Below, piece after piece: positions 49,507 through 62,615 of a stretch of DNA of 64,000 bases. A program made the position numbers and the translations under genes. This DNA comes from Cannabis sativa. Taxonomy: Eukaryota > Streptophyta > Magnoliopsida > Rosales > Cannabaceae. Numbering within the stretch: the first letter of the stretch is position 1; the number at the start of each line of letters is the position of its first letter. Location of the stretch: contig NC_083605.1 of NCBI RefSeq assembly GCF_029168945.1, positions 38,949,280 to 39,013,279 of the forward strand, read 5' to 3'. Below the pieces are notes generated by a model that saw only the letters and a program-made list of their open reading frames with translations, was not told the origin of the DNA and did not search any database.

Positions 49507-49953
49507 GTTGGATACTACAAATAACAATAAATGGAAATCAAATAAGGTTTAACACAAAATCATATTCAGAAATTATTAGCACTTAGCAAGTAGGAATGAC
49601 AAGCGAAAATACTAAAACATACTATCCTAAATAATTTTCAAGGTCTTCAACAAACTGATATCAGTGTCCCGTTTAGGCGAGAGTCAAAGATACCATCCAT
49701 TGAATAGAGTTGTCAGCTCATCTAAAATGATAAACATTCTAGCAACCTTTTATACGATCAAGATGAGAATCCAGCGTTGTCCCGTTTAGGTGAGAGTCAA
49801 GGCCATTCTATCTTATGAGCTTCTACCATTGTTTCATACTTTTGTAAGTCTTATTAATAGTCGTCACAATTAGGGTGATCCATACTAAAAATAAAATACT
49901 TACAAATAATATTTATCTTTTGAGATTCTACGACGTTAAATTGCTAATGAACG
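49507..49953 (-). other. Copia F leader with the paired motif
   Basis: Non-coding. Motif complements at 49665-49687 and 49778-49800, 113 bp apart. The gag start follows closely, which places the motif pair upstream of gag by about 160 and 270 bp. The leader is cut at GAACG (49949-49953), the expected target duplication of E. Confidence 0.8.
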
Positions 49954-51848
49954 TGTTGGATATTATTTTACCAGGATCTTAGATCTACTCACAAGTATGT
50001 TTATTAACATCCTAAATACGAACTTTCTAAGACGATAAATTAAACACATATAAAGTTTAAGAAACCTTACATTGGGTGCAGCGGAATAATATGACTCCTT
50101 CCGTTCAGATATCTAGCCCTTGATTCCTTTCTGTAGCAGAGCATTATCAATACCTGAACCTGGATCTCTTTCTCTGAATCTTTGATGCTGAAACTCCTTT
50201 GCTGATGATCTTTCTTCACGATCTTCCTCACTATGATTGAGGTATCACTTGATGTGTGTGGGCACTACTCTAATCACTAAGGATTTCGAAATTCAAAGGA
50301 AGAAGAAAGAAGAAGTGGTAGCTAAAGATAGGGAGAGAGAAGGCTCAGTTTTTCTGATTCAGAAAGAAGTCTGAAGAAAAGTGTAATTTTCCTGAAGCCT
50401 GCACTATCTATTTATAGCATTCCAGTAGGGGTTAGGTTTGAATTATTTGGCATTAAAATAATGAAAATATCAGTTTAAATTTCCTACAAAAGTGGCTGGC
50501 CCTATACTAGTGGATTTGGGCCTCACTTTTTGCAATTTTGCAGTTTTACCTTTTCTGTATCTGATTTTCTCAAAAACGCCAATTTTTTAATTCAACCATT
50601 TAAATGCCAATTCTAACTATTTAATAACTATAAATAATTATTAAATAATATTGTCATTTATCATATTTATTAATTGAACCATACAAAGTATCATAATTAA
50701 CAAATATGCCCCTAAAACTCTTTCTTTACAATTTCGCCCTTACTTAGTGAAAAATTTCACAAATAGACATAGTCTAAATTGAGAATTATAATTGATTAAT
50801 CAAAACCAATTATATGAGTCTTACAAGCAATATTATCTCAACTAGTGCGGGGACCATGGGTCTATATAACCGAGCTTCCAATAAGTAGATTAAGAATTTA
50901 GCACTAAAATTCACTAACTTATTAATTCTTCGTTGAATCCACGCATAGAACTTAGAATTGCACTCTCAGTATATAGAATGCTCTATATGTTCCACCATAT
51001 AGACGCATCATTAGTTATCCATTGTTATAATCCTAATGTGATCAATGATCCTCTATATGAATGATCTACACTGTAAAGGGATTAGATTACCGTTACACCC
51101 TACAATGTATTTATTCCTTAAAAAACTTGACCCCGTATAAATGATATTTCAGCTTATGTGAAATGAGTACTCCACCATTTATGTTCGTTTGGTCAAGCTC
51201 GAAGGAGATCATCCTTTGCTTACTATTCGCCAGATGGAAGCTATAGATTCCATGTTTATGATAGCGCTCCCACTCAATTGCACTACCGTGTTCCCAAAAT
51301 GTACGTATCACCCTGACCTAAAAGTAGGCTTAACTAACAAATCAAAGAACACGAATAGCCTCTCGAGATTGAGCCTAATCATATCAGGATTAAGATCATT
51401 TGATCTAGGATCAACTAGGCGATATTGACTTGAATAGATATTACGGTAAGTTTAATAAATCTAAGTCAAAGTTCAATATCGGTCCCTTCCGATGCATACT
51501 CCATGCATCCAACCAGAGCTTTACTTTAAACAATGCTCTGGAAAGAACATAGCACTTCTCCAAATGCAAGTAAACTCTGTTGTAGATTATCATATCAGTA
51601 AAACCCTGTGTCTGATAAATCTAGGAAACTTTATTCACATAGTCATGTTTACTTTCCAATGTGTTGACTCGCACAATAAACGAGATCAAGTATGTGAAAA
51701 GGGTTTCAGATGAATTTATACATTATGTACATATAATCATGAAATAAATCATGTGAACCATGCAACATTAAATGTTATTTCTGATCTATATTAATAAGCA
51801 AATCTGATTATATTGAAATGAGTTTTATTTAGGGCATAAAACCCAACA
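49954..51848 (-). repeat. Copia E 3' LTR, 1895 bp
   Basis: Plus-strand ends TGTTGGATATTATTTTACC and AAACCCAACA. TATA complement at 50409-50416. Small frames at 51111-51713 are shared with the A and Z LTRs and are not genes. Confidence 0.92.
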
Positions 51849-54638
51849 AACTCCCACTTGCACTAATATAAAACAAAAAGTGTGTTTCAAATAATCTCAA
51901 CACCTTGATATGCAAATCAAGTGTAGTAGTAGTAAACTCCTCGTAATAGGATCTGAAAGGTTGAATTAACCACAACCTTTTCTCCACTATTACTCTTCCT
52001 TAATCACAAAATCATTGATAATGTGAAATTCCTCTCTATATGTCTACTGTCTTGGGATACTGGATTCTATACCTTTGGCAACTACTTTTGGTTAATCAGG
52101 AAATTAACACTAGTAGTTTAAGGCAATTTGGAATGGTGCCAAAGATGTATAGAACTTTCCTTAGACTGAATAAGTTCCTTTTCCTGCAACCTTAACATTC
52201 AGTCCCTCTCTGGTAGACCTAGAGACTTCAGATAGGTTTTTACACTTCTCCAAAATCACTATTCTACCCCCAGAGTAATCACCATCTTATCAGAAAGATT
52301 TACTAGCACAAAGGAAAATTTCGAAATCTGATATGGTGTAGTCTAAGAGTTTTAAACACACCCTTATAGACTAACATATAGTTCCTCTTCTTTATCTTAA
52401 GATTTAATTGATTGTCTTCCAATGTTCTTCTCCTGGATTAATCTGATACCTACTCATTACTCCCACTCAACAGCAGGTGTCTGGTCTAAAGCATACAAAA
52501 GCATATCTAAGACCTCTCACTGTTGATATAAGAAATTCTCACTGTTGATAAATAAAATCTATACCTAAGAAGTTGTGAAGCTTCTATAGATTGCCATTAG
52601 AAAGAAAATGCTTCAGCATCTTACTAAAGAAAGTTGCTTGCATTAGAGTAAGTAATTACCAGGCATACCACAAGCCATAGGTTTAGATAAACTCAAACCT
52701 ATAATACTAGGAACAGGAAGTTTTGTTAAGTCTATAGAATAGACTTATTAACTAAAATTTCCTTTTATGTCCTTGTAATAGAAAACTTTAGGTTATTCCA
52801 TGTGAATGGATTAAACCATAGTTCTATTGGCTTTCTTCTTAGTTTCTTATCTTGACAATCCATTACTTGTTTAAACTCACAATGGATTTAAATCACTAGT
52901 GTCTCCCAAGTCATAAGAAGGTGAGTTCCTAGAAACTCTCCCACTACAACAAGGTACCGTGAATTATGTCGAAGAAAACTAACTGGTATTAACCTCTTTG
53001 GTTGTGACAAGACAACAGAGGCAGTGGGATCATCATATGTTATATAAGATGATAGAACACTTTTAGAATCAAGAAATAAATATCTCCTTTATTTGCTACT
53101 TGTTTTCAGACTTAGTCATTATCTTAGAAAAGTAGTATTTGTTTGAACAAACACTTTCTTATCTATTGACAATGGGATGGTCCACCCCTAATCACTTAGA
53201 ATAGCTAACAAACCATGGTTAATGGTTCTAGCTTTTCTTAAGATTTTGATTAGGTCATCCAAGAATCTAGTAATGACTTACATTAAGTATACAACCATTA
53301 CATCATTCTGAAATTGTATTACCATAGAAGGATTTAGGCAACGACTAGTAACTAATCATCAATATGCAACTTGAAATTTCTGGGGAGGTAAGTTTGGATA
53401 TAATTCAAAAATCAATTTAATGATCTTTGAACTGCATATCTACTAACTATTTATCCACCCCTATCAGTTCGCAAGATCTTTAACCACTTACCTTAATGGT
53501 TTTAACCATTGCTAGAAATTAATGAAATTTTTCAAACATTTCAAATTTCTTTGCTAAAAGGTATAATCTAGAGTTATCGTTTTAAGAATACAACGAAAAA
53601 CTCATATCCACCCCTGAATGTACATCCATCTGCGAATGAGATGAACTACTTTCAGTGGATATAGGCATATTAACTCTTTGCAGAGATTGATCTTGTCAAA
53701 TCCACTATGAACAAGATACAAATACCATAGATTAAAAAAAAAGTGGTAGTGTCTTTTGATGACATAGGTTTAGTTACATCAAAGAGTTCTTAGAATAGTG
53801 CAAGTGGATCCTGGTCACAGAATACCTAACTCATATTCCATACAGTTTGAATCCATTAATAAAAGATGGATATTAAACACTTGAGAAAGTGTAACTGTAT
53901 TGTATCTGGAATTAGAAATATAAGAAAATTTCTGTTTGGATTCTAAAATTAAAGTCAACGACTTAAATTCAACCAAATATAATGAGTAATTCTTTCTTGG
54001 ACCACCACTGCTAATACAAACTCTAAGTCAGATTTGCCCATACAAGTAGGAGATTTCTAAGATTGAGGATTTATATCAATTGGGAATAGAATTTCGGAAT
54101 TATAATCATATGCGTCATTTAATTTCTTAAGAGAAAATATAATGACATGAAATGATTTATAGACCATTCATCCAATGATATGTTTTGAAGCTAATTCGAA
54201 ATGAATAATCTAAGAGGAATTAGGATAATTTCATTTATAAATAAGAATCCAACGATGCTTCGATTAGCGAAAGACAAAGTAATCTTATTTATGTAATCTT
54301 CTTGTTTCATATTGTAAAAATACTAGTCTAAGGTGTCATCAATTGATGAACAGTTAGATGTCGCATATACAATACTTATCTTTCGAGATCTTACACTATT
54401 ATGTATGTCTAATGGTGAAAATCCATTAGGGATTTATCTCATTAGAAAAACAAACATGTTAGACCAACAATGAAGATTCGAAATTAAACTACAACTTAAT
54501 AACAGAAAATAACATGGTTCAATATAAATTCATATACAATTCAGAAATTATAAACATATAGCAAGTAGGAATGACTAGTGAAAATACTAAAACATACAAT
54601 CCTAAATAATTTCCAAGGTTTTCAACAAACTGATACAG
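51849..54638 (-). pseudogene. Copia E polypurine tract and decayed gag-pol
   Basis: AACTCCCACTTGCAC (51849-51863) is the polypurine tract complement. The RNase H trace lies at about 51950-52530, with the shared TGA as TCA at 52467-52469; a small rearrangement duplicates TCACTGTTGAT near 52518-52547. The integrase trace lies at about 53400-53610 with the LRTDRGGE-type segment at 53452-53487. No sustained frame. Confidence 0.75.
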
Positions 54639-57021
54639 TGTCCCGGTAGGCGAGAGTCAAAGCATCATTTATTGAATAGAGTTGTCAGCTCATCTAAAAT
54701 AGAAACCATTCTAGCAACCTTTTATTCGATCAAAATAAGAATCCAACGTTGTCCCGGTAGGCGAGAGTCAAGGTTATTCTCATTTCATGAGCCTCTACCA
54801 TTGTTTCATGTTTCATAAGTTTATCTCTAAGTAGTCACCGTAGGGGAGAGTCTAATAGAGACGAAAACTTACAAAACACTTATCAAATGAAATCTTACGG
54901 TGTTAAATGCGTTCAACGAATAACCATCCATAGGGGGACGAAGTCTAGCGTCTCGAGGTTATATTGAAAACATTTAACTTTTGTAAGACCAACAATGGAG
55001 ATCGAATATCTTAATAATAATCAAGCTCATTATTTAAAGTGAGTTGTATTTTCTTTGATTCTCTTTATTTAATTTATTTATTTTAAATATATATTTATTT
55101 AAAATTTCCAATTTAGAATGAAAAATTCTAAATATAAATTTTAATTTAATATTTATAAATTTTACTTAGATGAATTATTTCCATCTTAGTAATAATTTCC
55201 AATAAATATTTAAAAAAATATTCAATTTAAGTTGTTACAAAATTAATATAAATTAATTTACAACTCAAATTTAATTTTCTATAAATATATATTGCATTTC
55301 GAAAAATTAAAGTATTTAAGAATACAATTTTCGAAAATGCATGTTAAAATAAAAAATTAATCCTGGAAAAATTATTCTAATTTAATGTTGGCCCAAAATT
55401 AATTAATAAAATTAATTTACAACAAAAAATATAATTTTTCTATTTAATTAAATATATAAGAAAAATTTCAAATATTTAAGTATGATGATGAAAATCAACT
55501 TAAATATTAATTTTCTATTTAATTAAATACACTAGAAAAATACTTCAAGCAAAAATATTATCGATCTAGATTTTCCTTTGACTAATTAATTAAATTTCTA
55601 ATAATATACTTTAATTCAATTTATTTTAAATTAATCAATAAATGAAAAAATCATTGATTTAAGTTGATCAAAGAATTAATTAAAATAAATAATTAATTTA
55701 CAACTTAATCTATTTTTCAAGATAGAATTCGAAATTCTAGCATTTAAGAAATGCAATTTCGAAAATTGATTAATAAAATAAAGAAAAAATATATTTTGAA
55801 AATTATTTAAATTTAGTTGAAAAAATAAATTTCAACTAAAAATAATTTTCTATTTAATTAAATGTCATGAAAAAGAAATATTTAAGTATGATGTTAAAAA
55901 TCAACTTAGATATTTAATTTTCAAATTAATTAAATGTATTAAATTCAAGAAATAAATAATTAAGTGTAGAGAAGGCTTAATTATTAATCTCTAGTTTAAT
56001 ACTAGGAAAAATATACTTAAAATAAATTGTACCAAAATTAATTAATAAATAATTAATTTCACAATGTATAATATTTCCTATTTAATATTAGAAATAATAA
56101 GTAGTCTAGAAATAACTATCTAAAAAATATCTTATTTGATTAAGTATCTTTTCCACAAAATTTGAAAAAAAAATATCTAATTTAGGTTGTATTAGAAAAA
56201 ATCTAGAACCTAAATATTTTTCAAATTTAAATTTAATTAAATATCAAAAATTAAGTTGTAACCACTTAATTTGAAAATATTCCATTTTAAGTTAATATTC
56301 GAAAAGATATTAACTTAAAAAATATCTAAAGAATCTTAATAACCAATGCCTAAAATTCCTCAACTTAATTTTGAAATTTGAAATTCAAAAGATATTCAGA
56401 TTTAAGTTTGTTAGTTGTAGATAACTAAATTTCAACTTAAATAGGAATATTTAATGAAAAATTTAAATTAAGCTTCAGAAAGAATCTAGATGGTTATAAT
56501 TCTATATTTAATTAAATACAAGAAAATACATATAGTTTAGCTTAGAATAAAAAATTCTTTAAACTATAATTTTCTTAAATTAATTTCAAAATAAATGAAA
56601 TTAATTAACTTAGTACAGTCATTCAAATCAGGCAAATGGGCCTTCACAATTGGGGTGATTCATGTGAGGGGGTGGTGGGTTCAGTATGTCGTACCCACTT
56701 CTATGGCTCCCAACTCTCACACAAGGCCCAAAAGAGAGGAATTTAACCTTAATGAGAACAACTGTTATTAATTGAATAAGCCCAATAACTAAATGGGCTT
56801 AAATAAATTCTATCAAGAACTATGATAATTTATTTTAGCAACAACAACCTATATGCATCTATAATAAAATTAAACACATAGGCTCACACAGGCACACTTT
56901 GGATGGGTCCTATCATGTTGCTAGGTCATACACAGATGAAAGAAGATTGTAAATATACCTGTTACAAATTATTAACTTGACCAAGGGAGCCATCAGATCA
57001 TTAGATCTGGCAAAAGGTAAC
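54639..57021 (-). other. Copia E leader with motif pair and nested stem-loop island
   Basis: Motif complements at 54639-54660 and 54750-54771 (each one base shorter than the usual motif, with CCGGTAGG for CCGTTTAGG), 111 bp apart. The island at 56631-56734 has perfect TGGGCCTT/AAGGCCCA outer arms and TGGGT/ACCCA inner arms. The rest is AT-rich and non-coding. Confidence 0.78.
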
Positions 57022-59053
57022 TGTAACGCCCTGTCCAACAGGAACGCCACGTGTGTGCAATTTAATTAAAATACCAATAATTATATAAGATGTAATTATA
57101 CTAAAAGTGTGGGTAATTAAAATTTTGATAGTTAAAACTCAACCTTTAAACTATTTAACAAAAGATAAGTAACATGATTTATGGGGTCCCCCTGTTTTCA
57201 AAATATTTACAAACTGGTTTCAAAGTATTTTACAACATAAGCTTTATATTTTCCAAAATACAATCAAAATAGAGCATCCTGTAAACTGGGCTGCCTACGG
57301 CTGGTATGTACATTGCTGCTGCGACCATAAACTCATGGTTGCTCGACTTTTGCCTTTCCTTTACCTGCACCATAAAGCACCAGTGAGTCACAGAGACTCA
57401 GCAAGAAAGTGATCAAACCAATAATTGAAAGAAAATGATTATCAACTTAATCTCATGCCATTATGCTTACTCACTATTCGATAAAAATAAGCATTTCCTT
57501 AAACATCTCACATTCCTGGTACTTAATAAAGTACCACTTTTTACCACTCGTCACATACGAGTTGAATATGTCACTATCGTTGCCCGATAAAGCAAACGAT
57601 AAGTAAGAAACCTAACCGCGGTTTCAAGAGTAATTACTCATAACGGTAATAACCGTTTCCAACCCTAGGTAATAACCTAGGCTTAATAAGCTTTAATCAA
57701 CATTATAATAATAATTAAGGTCACCTCCATTCATTCATCGATTTTTAACCACATACGGTGCTTACAACTTTTCTTACCTTAATTCAGAAGTCAAGAATAT
57801 GGCCGACCTGGGTGGAAAAACAAGCTAGGCAATCCCGGTCCTATGTCACGACAATTGAAACACAATAAATACATTAACATAATATTCCGGATTAAAACCC
57901 TAATTTAAAACCGATTAGACTTAGCCTTCACCATCTATATAATAATTCAAATAACTCAAAATTATTCAAAGGCAGGTACTAGGTTCAACCCCGAGCTAAA
58001 CACGGTTCAGAGAAAAAAACCCGAGAAATTTTCCCCTGCTGTAACCGGTCGACCGGTTCTGATACAGCAGAACCAACCGGTCGACCGGTTGCTGCCAGAC
58101 CAGAAAAATTCTGGTTTTTCTCCCCCAGCTCGAACCAAAACCATTTCAGACCTAAATTGAATTTCCAGAACAGTTCAATATACCAAATACAACATATTCA
58201 ACACATCATTCAATCACAATTCACCACTTAACTCAAAATCACCATCTCACATGAAAATCAAGCTCAAATTGCTTAATCAATTGCATTCAAACTAAACAGC
58301 CATTAAAATCACATGATACTAACTTCAACACACCCAAAAAGAGACCTAAAAACACCATCACAACCCAGACTAAACATACAGCCACGAAATCCTACAACCC
58401 TCATCCAAAACCAACCTAAATTAGTGAAATCTTCAATCCTCAAGGAAAAGAACTTACCTTCAAAGCTTCTAGGATGATCTTGGGTATCCAACTTGCTCAA
58501 AAGCTGAGAGAAATCAAAATGAATCCCCTGGTTTTGGCTAGCTCTAGGTCACGAAAGAGAAAAAGAGAAGAAGAAGGAGAAGGAGTGAAGCTTCCTTGCC
58601 TTGGAAGGTTTCTTTCTAACTTAAGTGAAGTGTTTGTTTTTTTTTTTTAAATTTCCTTCCTTAAATAAACAATAGGCAGTAGAAAAAAAATAAAAAAGAA
58701 AAGTCAAAAAAAGTTCCTTGAATTCCTAATTTACCCCTCTCACATAATTAATTTTTTTTTAAAAAAAAACCCTAGGGGCATTTTGGTAATTTTACTAATT
58801 CCCCAATCCGACATTCTAATAAAATTCTAACTTAATCCGGGATATTTTCAAAATAATTCTTTCATTTAATGTCGTGACATTGCTAACCACATAGCTTAAT
58901 TTCCACAATTACCGGGCCCAAAATAACGTATTTCATTAATTAATTGCTCAACAATTACCTAAGTAAGATCATAATCCTACTTCATTTCCCAAGTAATTAC
59001 ATATTTAATAAAATATGTCCATTTAAATATTATTTATTTTCTGGGATATTACA
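57022..59053 (-). repeat. G3 3' LTR, 2032 bp
   Basis: Plus-strand ends TGTAACGCC and GATATTACA. Contains two perfect palindromes, a GA-rich tract (58548-58590, CT-rich on the sense strand) and a homopolymer-rich part (58630-58770). The frame at 58309-58500 is LTR-internal. Confidence 0.94.
58043..58090. repeat. Two palindromes AACCGG-TCGA-CCGGTT in the G3 LTR
   Basis: Perfect 16-bp palindromes at 58043-58058 and 58075-58090, 32 bp apart. The arms are the same as in the G1/G2 palindromes; the central four bases differ. Confidence 0.92.
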
Positions 59054-59070
59054 ACTATCCCCCACTTATA
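59054..59070 (-). other. G3 polypurine tract
   Basis: TATAAGTGGGGGATAGT on the minus strand, directly before the 3' LTR. Confidence 0.9.
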
Positions 59071-59089
59071 GGAATTTCGTCCTCGAAAT

Positions 59090-60151
59090 TTACCTGAAAA
59101 GCTCGGGATACAGTTCCCGCATCTGCGACTCTAATTCCCAAGTCGCTTCTTCAACTTTGTTGTTCCGCCACAACACTTTGACTAGTGGAATAGTCTTGTT
59201 TCGCAACACCTTTTCTTTCCTGTCTAAGATCTGTACTGGTTGTTCTTCATACGACAGGTCGGTTTGAAGCTCAATGTCTTCATAACTTAAGATATGAGTT
59301 GTATCAGATACATATTTCCGAAGCATCGAGACATGAAACACGTTATGAACCCCAGATAAAGCAGGAGGTAGAGCCAACCGATAAGCTACCTGACCTACTT
59401 TCTCAAGAATCTCAAATGGACCAATAAATCTTGGACTCAACTTTCCTTTCTTCTCGAACCTTCGAATTCCCTTCATTGGGGACACCCGAAGAAAAACAAA
59501 ATCCCCAACTTGGAATTCAACATCTCTACGCTTTGGATCTGCGTAGCTTTTCTGTCTACTTTGGGAAGCAAGCATACGAGCTCGAATCTTTTCAATAGCC
59601 TCGCTCGTTCTTTGGATGCCTTCGTGTCCAAGGTACCTACGTTCACCAGCCTCATCCCAGTGAATAGGTGATCGACATTTCCTTCCATAAAGCATCTCAT
59701 ACGGAGCCATGCCAATGGTACTCTGATAACTATTGTTATAAGAAAACTCAATCACAGGTAGGTACTTGTTCCAAGAACCTTCAAAGTCCATTACACATGC
59801 CCTCAACATATCCTCAAGTATCTGGATAGTCCTTTCAGATTGACCATCGGTTTGAGGATGAAAAGCTGTATTGAATTTCAACTTAGTACCCATTGCTTGC
59901 TGTAAACTTTCCCAGAATTTGGATGTAAATTTTGGATCTCTATCTGAAACTATCGACTTTGGGGCACCATGAAGTCGAACTATCTCCTTGATATACAAAT
60001 CAGCATATTGATCCACTGTATACGTTGTCCTCACCGGGAGAAAGTGAGCAGACTTCGTATATCGATCCACTATCACCCAAATAGAATCATAATACCCTAC
60101 TGTTCTGGGCAACCCTACCACAAAATCATGGTGATGTCTTCCCATTTCCAT
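59090..60151 (-). pseudogene. pol: G3 integrase core, GPF/Y region and chromodomain-like tail
   Basis: The 353-codon frame contains the integrase DDE core ([54 protein letters not shown]), the GPF region (RFIGPFEILEKVGQVAYRL) and the Tekay-type tail (LWRNNKVEEATWELE), ending at TAA 59090-59092. The first ten residues are out of frame: a 1-bp loss near 60126 separates the core from the zinc region upstream. Confidence 0.92.
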
Positions 60152-60375
60152 TCAGGAATCTTTAGAGGTTGAAGCAAACCTGCCGGCCTTTGATGTTCTG
60201 CTTTAATTTGTTGACAGGTTAAGCATTTTGACACATATTCAACAATATCCCTCTTCATACCCGGCCACCAGTATAAAGCTTTCACATCATGATACATCTT
60301 GGTTGTTCCCGGGTGTAAGGAGTATGGTGTAGTATGAGATTCATCAAGAATCTCTTGTCTGATTTCTTTATCAAC
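60115..60375 (-). pseudogene. pol: G3 integrase zinc-binding region
   Basis: Continues the RNase H frame after the TAG at 60376. It holds the His pair region and [14 protein letters not shown], then WKWEDIT, after which the frame is lost. Confidence 0.85.
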
Positions 60376-61467
60376 CTACATACGTATTCTGTTTTTGTAT
60401 CGCAACAACCCATCAGATAAGCACGAAAAGTCTCTTGCCAATCCAGCCTCTAACTTCTCCTTATGTCCCTGTAGCTCAAGATCACCTTGTTGGGCTACTC
60501 TAATTCTTTCCAATAGATTAGATTGTATGGTGATATTAGCAAGTTTTCCAATTACAAATTCAATTCCCGCTCTCGTCATATCCTCAGCCAACTTTGCTGA
60601 GATTTCCTTTAGCTCACAAACTTGCCCTGGTCCTTTCCGACTTAGAGCGTCCGCTACCACATTTGCTTTACCAGGGTGGTAGAGAATCTCGCAGTCATAA
60701 TCTTTGACCAGTTCTAACCATCGTCGTTGCCTCATATTTAAATCCTTCTGAGTGAAAAAGTACTTGAGGCTTTTGTGATCTGTATAAATTTCACACTTCT
60801 CACCGTATAGATAGTGACGCCAAACTTTTAGTGCAAAGACAACCGCTGCTAATTCAATATCATGGGTAGGATATCGTTGTTCATACTCCTTCAATTGCCT
60901 GGATGCATAAGCAATCACTTTCCCTGACTGCATAAGAACACAACCTAACCCTTGTTTGGATGCATCACAATAAATCACCAACTTTTCATCACCTTTTGGT
61001 AAGGTTAGCACAGGAGCGGTAATCAACCTTTGCTTCAATTCCTGGAAACTACCTTCACACTTGTCAGTCCAAACAAACTTACAATTCTTTCGGGTCAACT
61101 CAGTTAAAGGCGTAGAAATCTTTGCAAAGCCCTCAACAAATCTTCGGTAATACCCTGCTAACCCCAGGAAACTTCTAACTTCAGTTGCTGACTTAGGTCG
61201 AGGCCAGTCACGAAGTGCTTCAATCTTTACTGGATCCACTAAAATACCATTTTTACTCACCACATGCCCCAAGAAACTCACCTGAGGTAACCAGAATTCA
61301 CATTTCTTAAACTTGCCATACAACTTATGCTCCCTGAGACGTTGTAATACCATTCGAAGATGTCTTTCGTGGGTCTCTTCCGAGTCCGAATAAATTAGAA
61401 TATCATCGATAAAGACAATAACAAAATCATCCAGAAAATCTTTGAACACTCGGTTCATCAAGTCCAT
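60376..61467 (-). pseudogene. pol: G3 RT second half and RNase H
   Basis: A 363-codon frame with an intact RT catalytic box (VFIDDILIY), [12 protein letters not shown], RNase H motifs ([35 protein letters not shown]) and the linker [17 protein letters not shown]. Ends at TAG 60376-60378. It is separated from the first half of RT by a 1-bp frameshift near 61470. Confidence 0.92.
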
Positions 61468-62615
61468 AAATGTCGCCGGGCATTTGTTAATCCGAAGGAC
61501 ATTACCGAGAATTCATAATGACCATACCGGGTCCGAAAAGCTGTCTTGGGAATATCCTCCTCTCGAATCCTCAGTTGGTGATAACCAGATCGAAGATCAA
61601 TTTTAGAAAAGACAGTTTTACCCTGCAACTGATCAAATAAATCATCTATTCTTGGCAGAGAGTACTTGTTCTTCACTGTTAATTTGTTTAACTCCCGATA
61701 ATCTATACACATTCGTAATGTTCCATCTTTCTTTTTCACAAACAAAACCGGTGCACCCCAAGGTGAAGTACTAGGTCTAGTAAATTTTAAATCCATCATC
61801 CCCTGTAATTGAACTTTTAACTCTTTCAGCTCTGCAGGTGCCATCCTGTAGGGAGCTTTCGATACAGGCTCAGCTCCTGGTATTAAATCAATCTCAAAAT
61901 CAATTTCACGTTTTGGTGGCAACCCTGGTAACTCTTCTGGGAACACATCCAGAAATTCTCGAACCACTGGGACATGCTCCGGTCCCGCTAGTGGTTCCCT
62001 GGAAATATCCACAACACTTGCCAAGAAACCAATGCACCCCTCACACAACAAATCCCTTGCCTTAAGGGCTGAAATTAAGGGAATCCGAGATCCTTGCATC
62101 TTACCCACAAATACAAAGGGGTCCTCGCCCTCAGGCTGAAAAGTTACCATCTTTCTTTTACAATCAATGGTGGCGTTGTATTTAGCAAGCCAATCCATCC
62201 CCAAAATAACATCAAAATCCTTCGTATTTAATTCTATCGCATCAATCGATAACTCTCTTCCTTCCACAAACACTGAAAGGGATCGAACCCACCTGCTGGA
62301 GATAACCAACTCCCCAGTAGGCAACAAGGTTCCAAAACCTCTAGAAAGCACATCACTAGGTTTATTCAGCTTCTCAATTATTCTACTTGAAATATAAGAA
62401 TGCGTCGCACCAGAATCAATTAACACAGTCAATAAAGTACCAGCAACAGAAAGCTGACCTGTCACAGTAGAAGGACCAGCATCAGCCTCAGCTTGAGTCA
62501 GGGCAAACACTCGGGCAGGAGCAGGTGTATCATCCTTCTTTTGCTCTAGCCGTAGCAATTGTGGACAATTTCTCTTCATATGACCCACCATTCCACAGTG
62601 GAAACAGGCCCTAGC
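61458..62615 (-). pseudogene. pol: G3 gag zinc knuckle, protease and RT first half
   Basis: Same frame as gag. The CCHC knuckle ([14 protein letters not shown], about 62600-62559) is followed by protease with an intact active site ([10 protein letters not shown]), [18 protein letters not shown], the linker ([20 protein letters not shown]) and RT to [12 protein letters not shown]. The frame is lost just after GLTNA near 61470. gag and pol share one frame in this element, so a single polyprotein would be made from an intact copy. Confidence 0.92.

Larger units (their letters stand above)
47693..49953 (-). mobile_element. F: Ty1/copia element with recognisable gag and protease, partial
   Basis: Minus-strand leader (49507-49953), gag, zinc knuckle and protease are visible. 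The rest of pol is cut off by G2 at 47692, the leader is cut by E at 49953, and a hAT-like element is inserted after the protease. Its leader is homologous to those of A, B, D, Z and E, including the paired motif, so F represents the protein-coding relative of that family. Confidence 0.82.
49954..57021 (-). mobile_element. E: non-autonomous Ty1/copia element, 5' part outside window
   Basis: 3' LTR, polypurine tract, decayed pol and most of the leader are visible on the minus strand. G3 is inserted in the leader at 57021 at a point equivalent to about 34770 in Z. The 5' LTR must lie to the right of G3. Closest to Z in leader and LTR. Confidence 0.88.
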
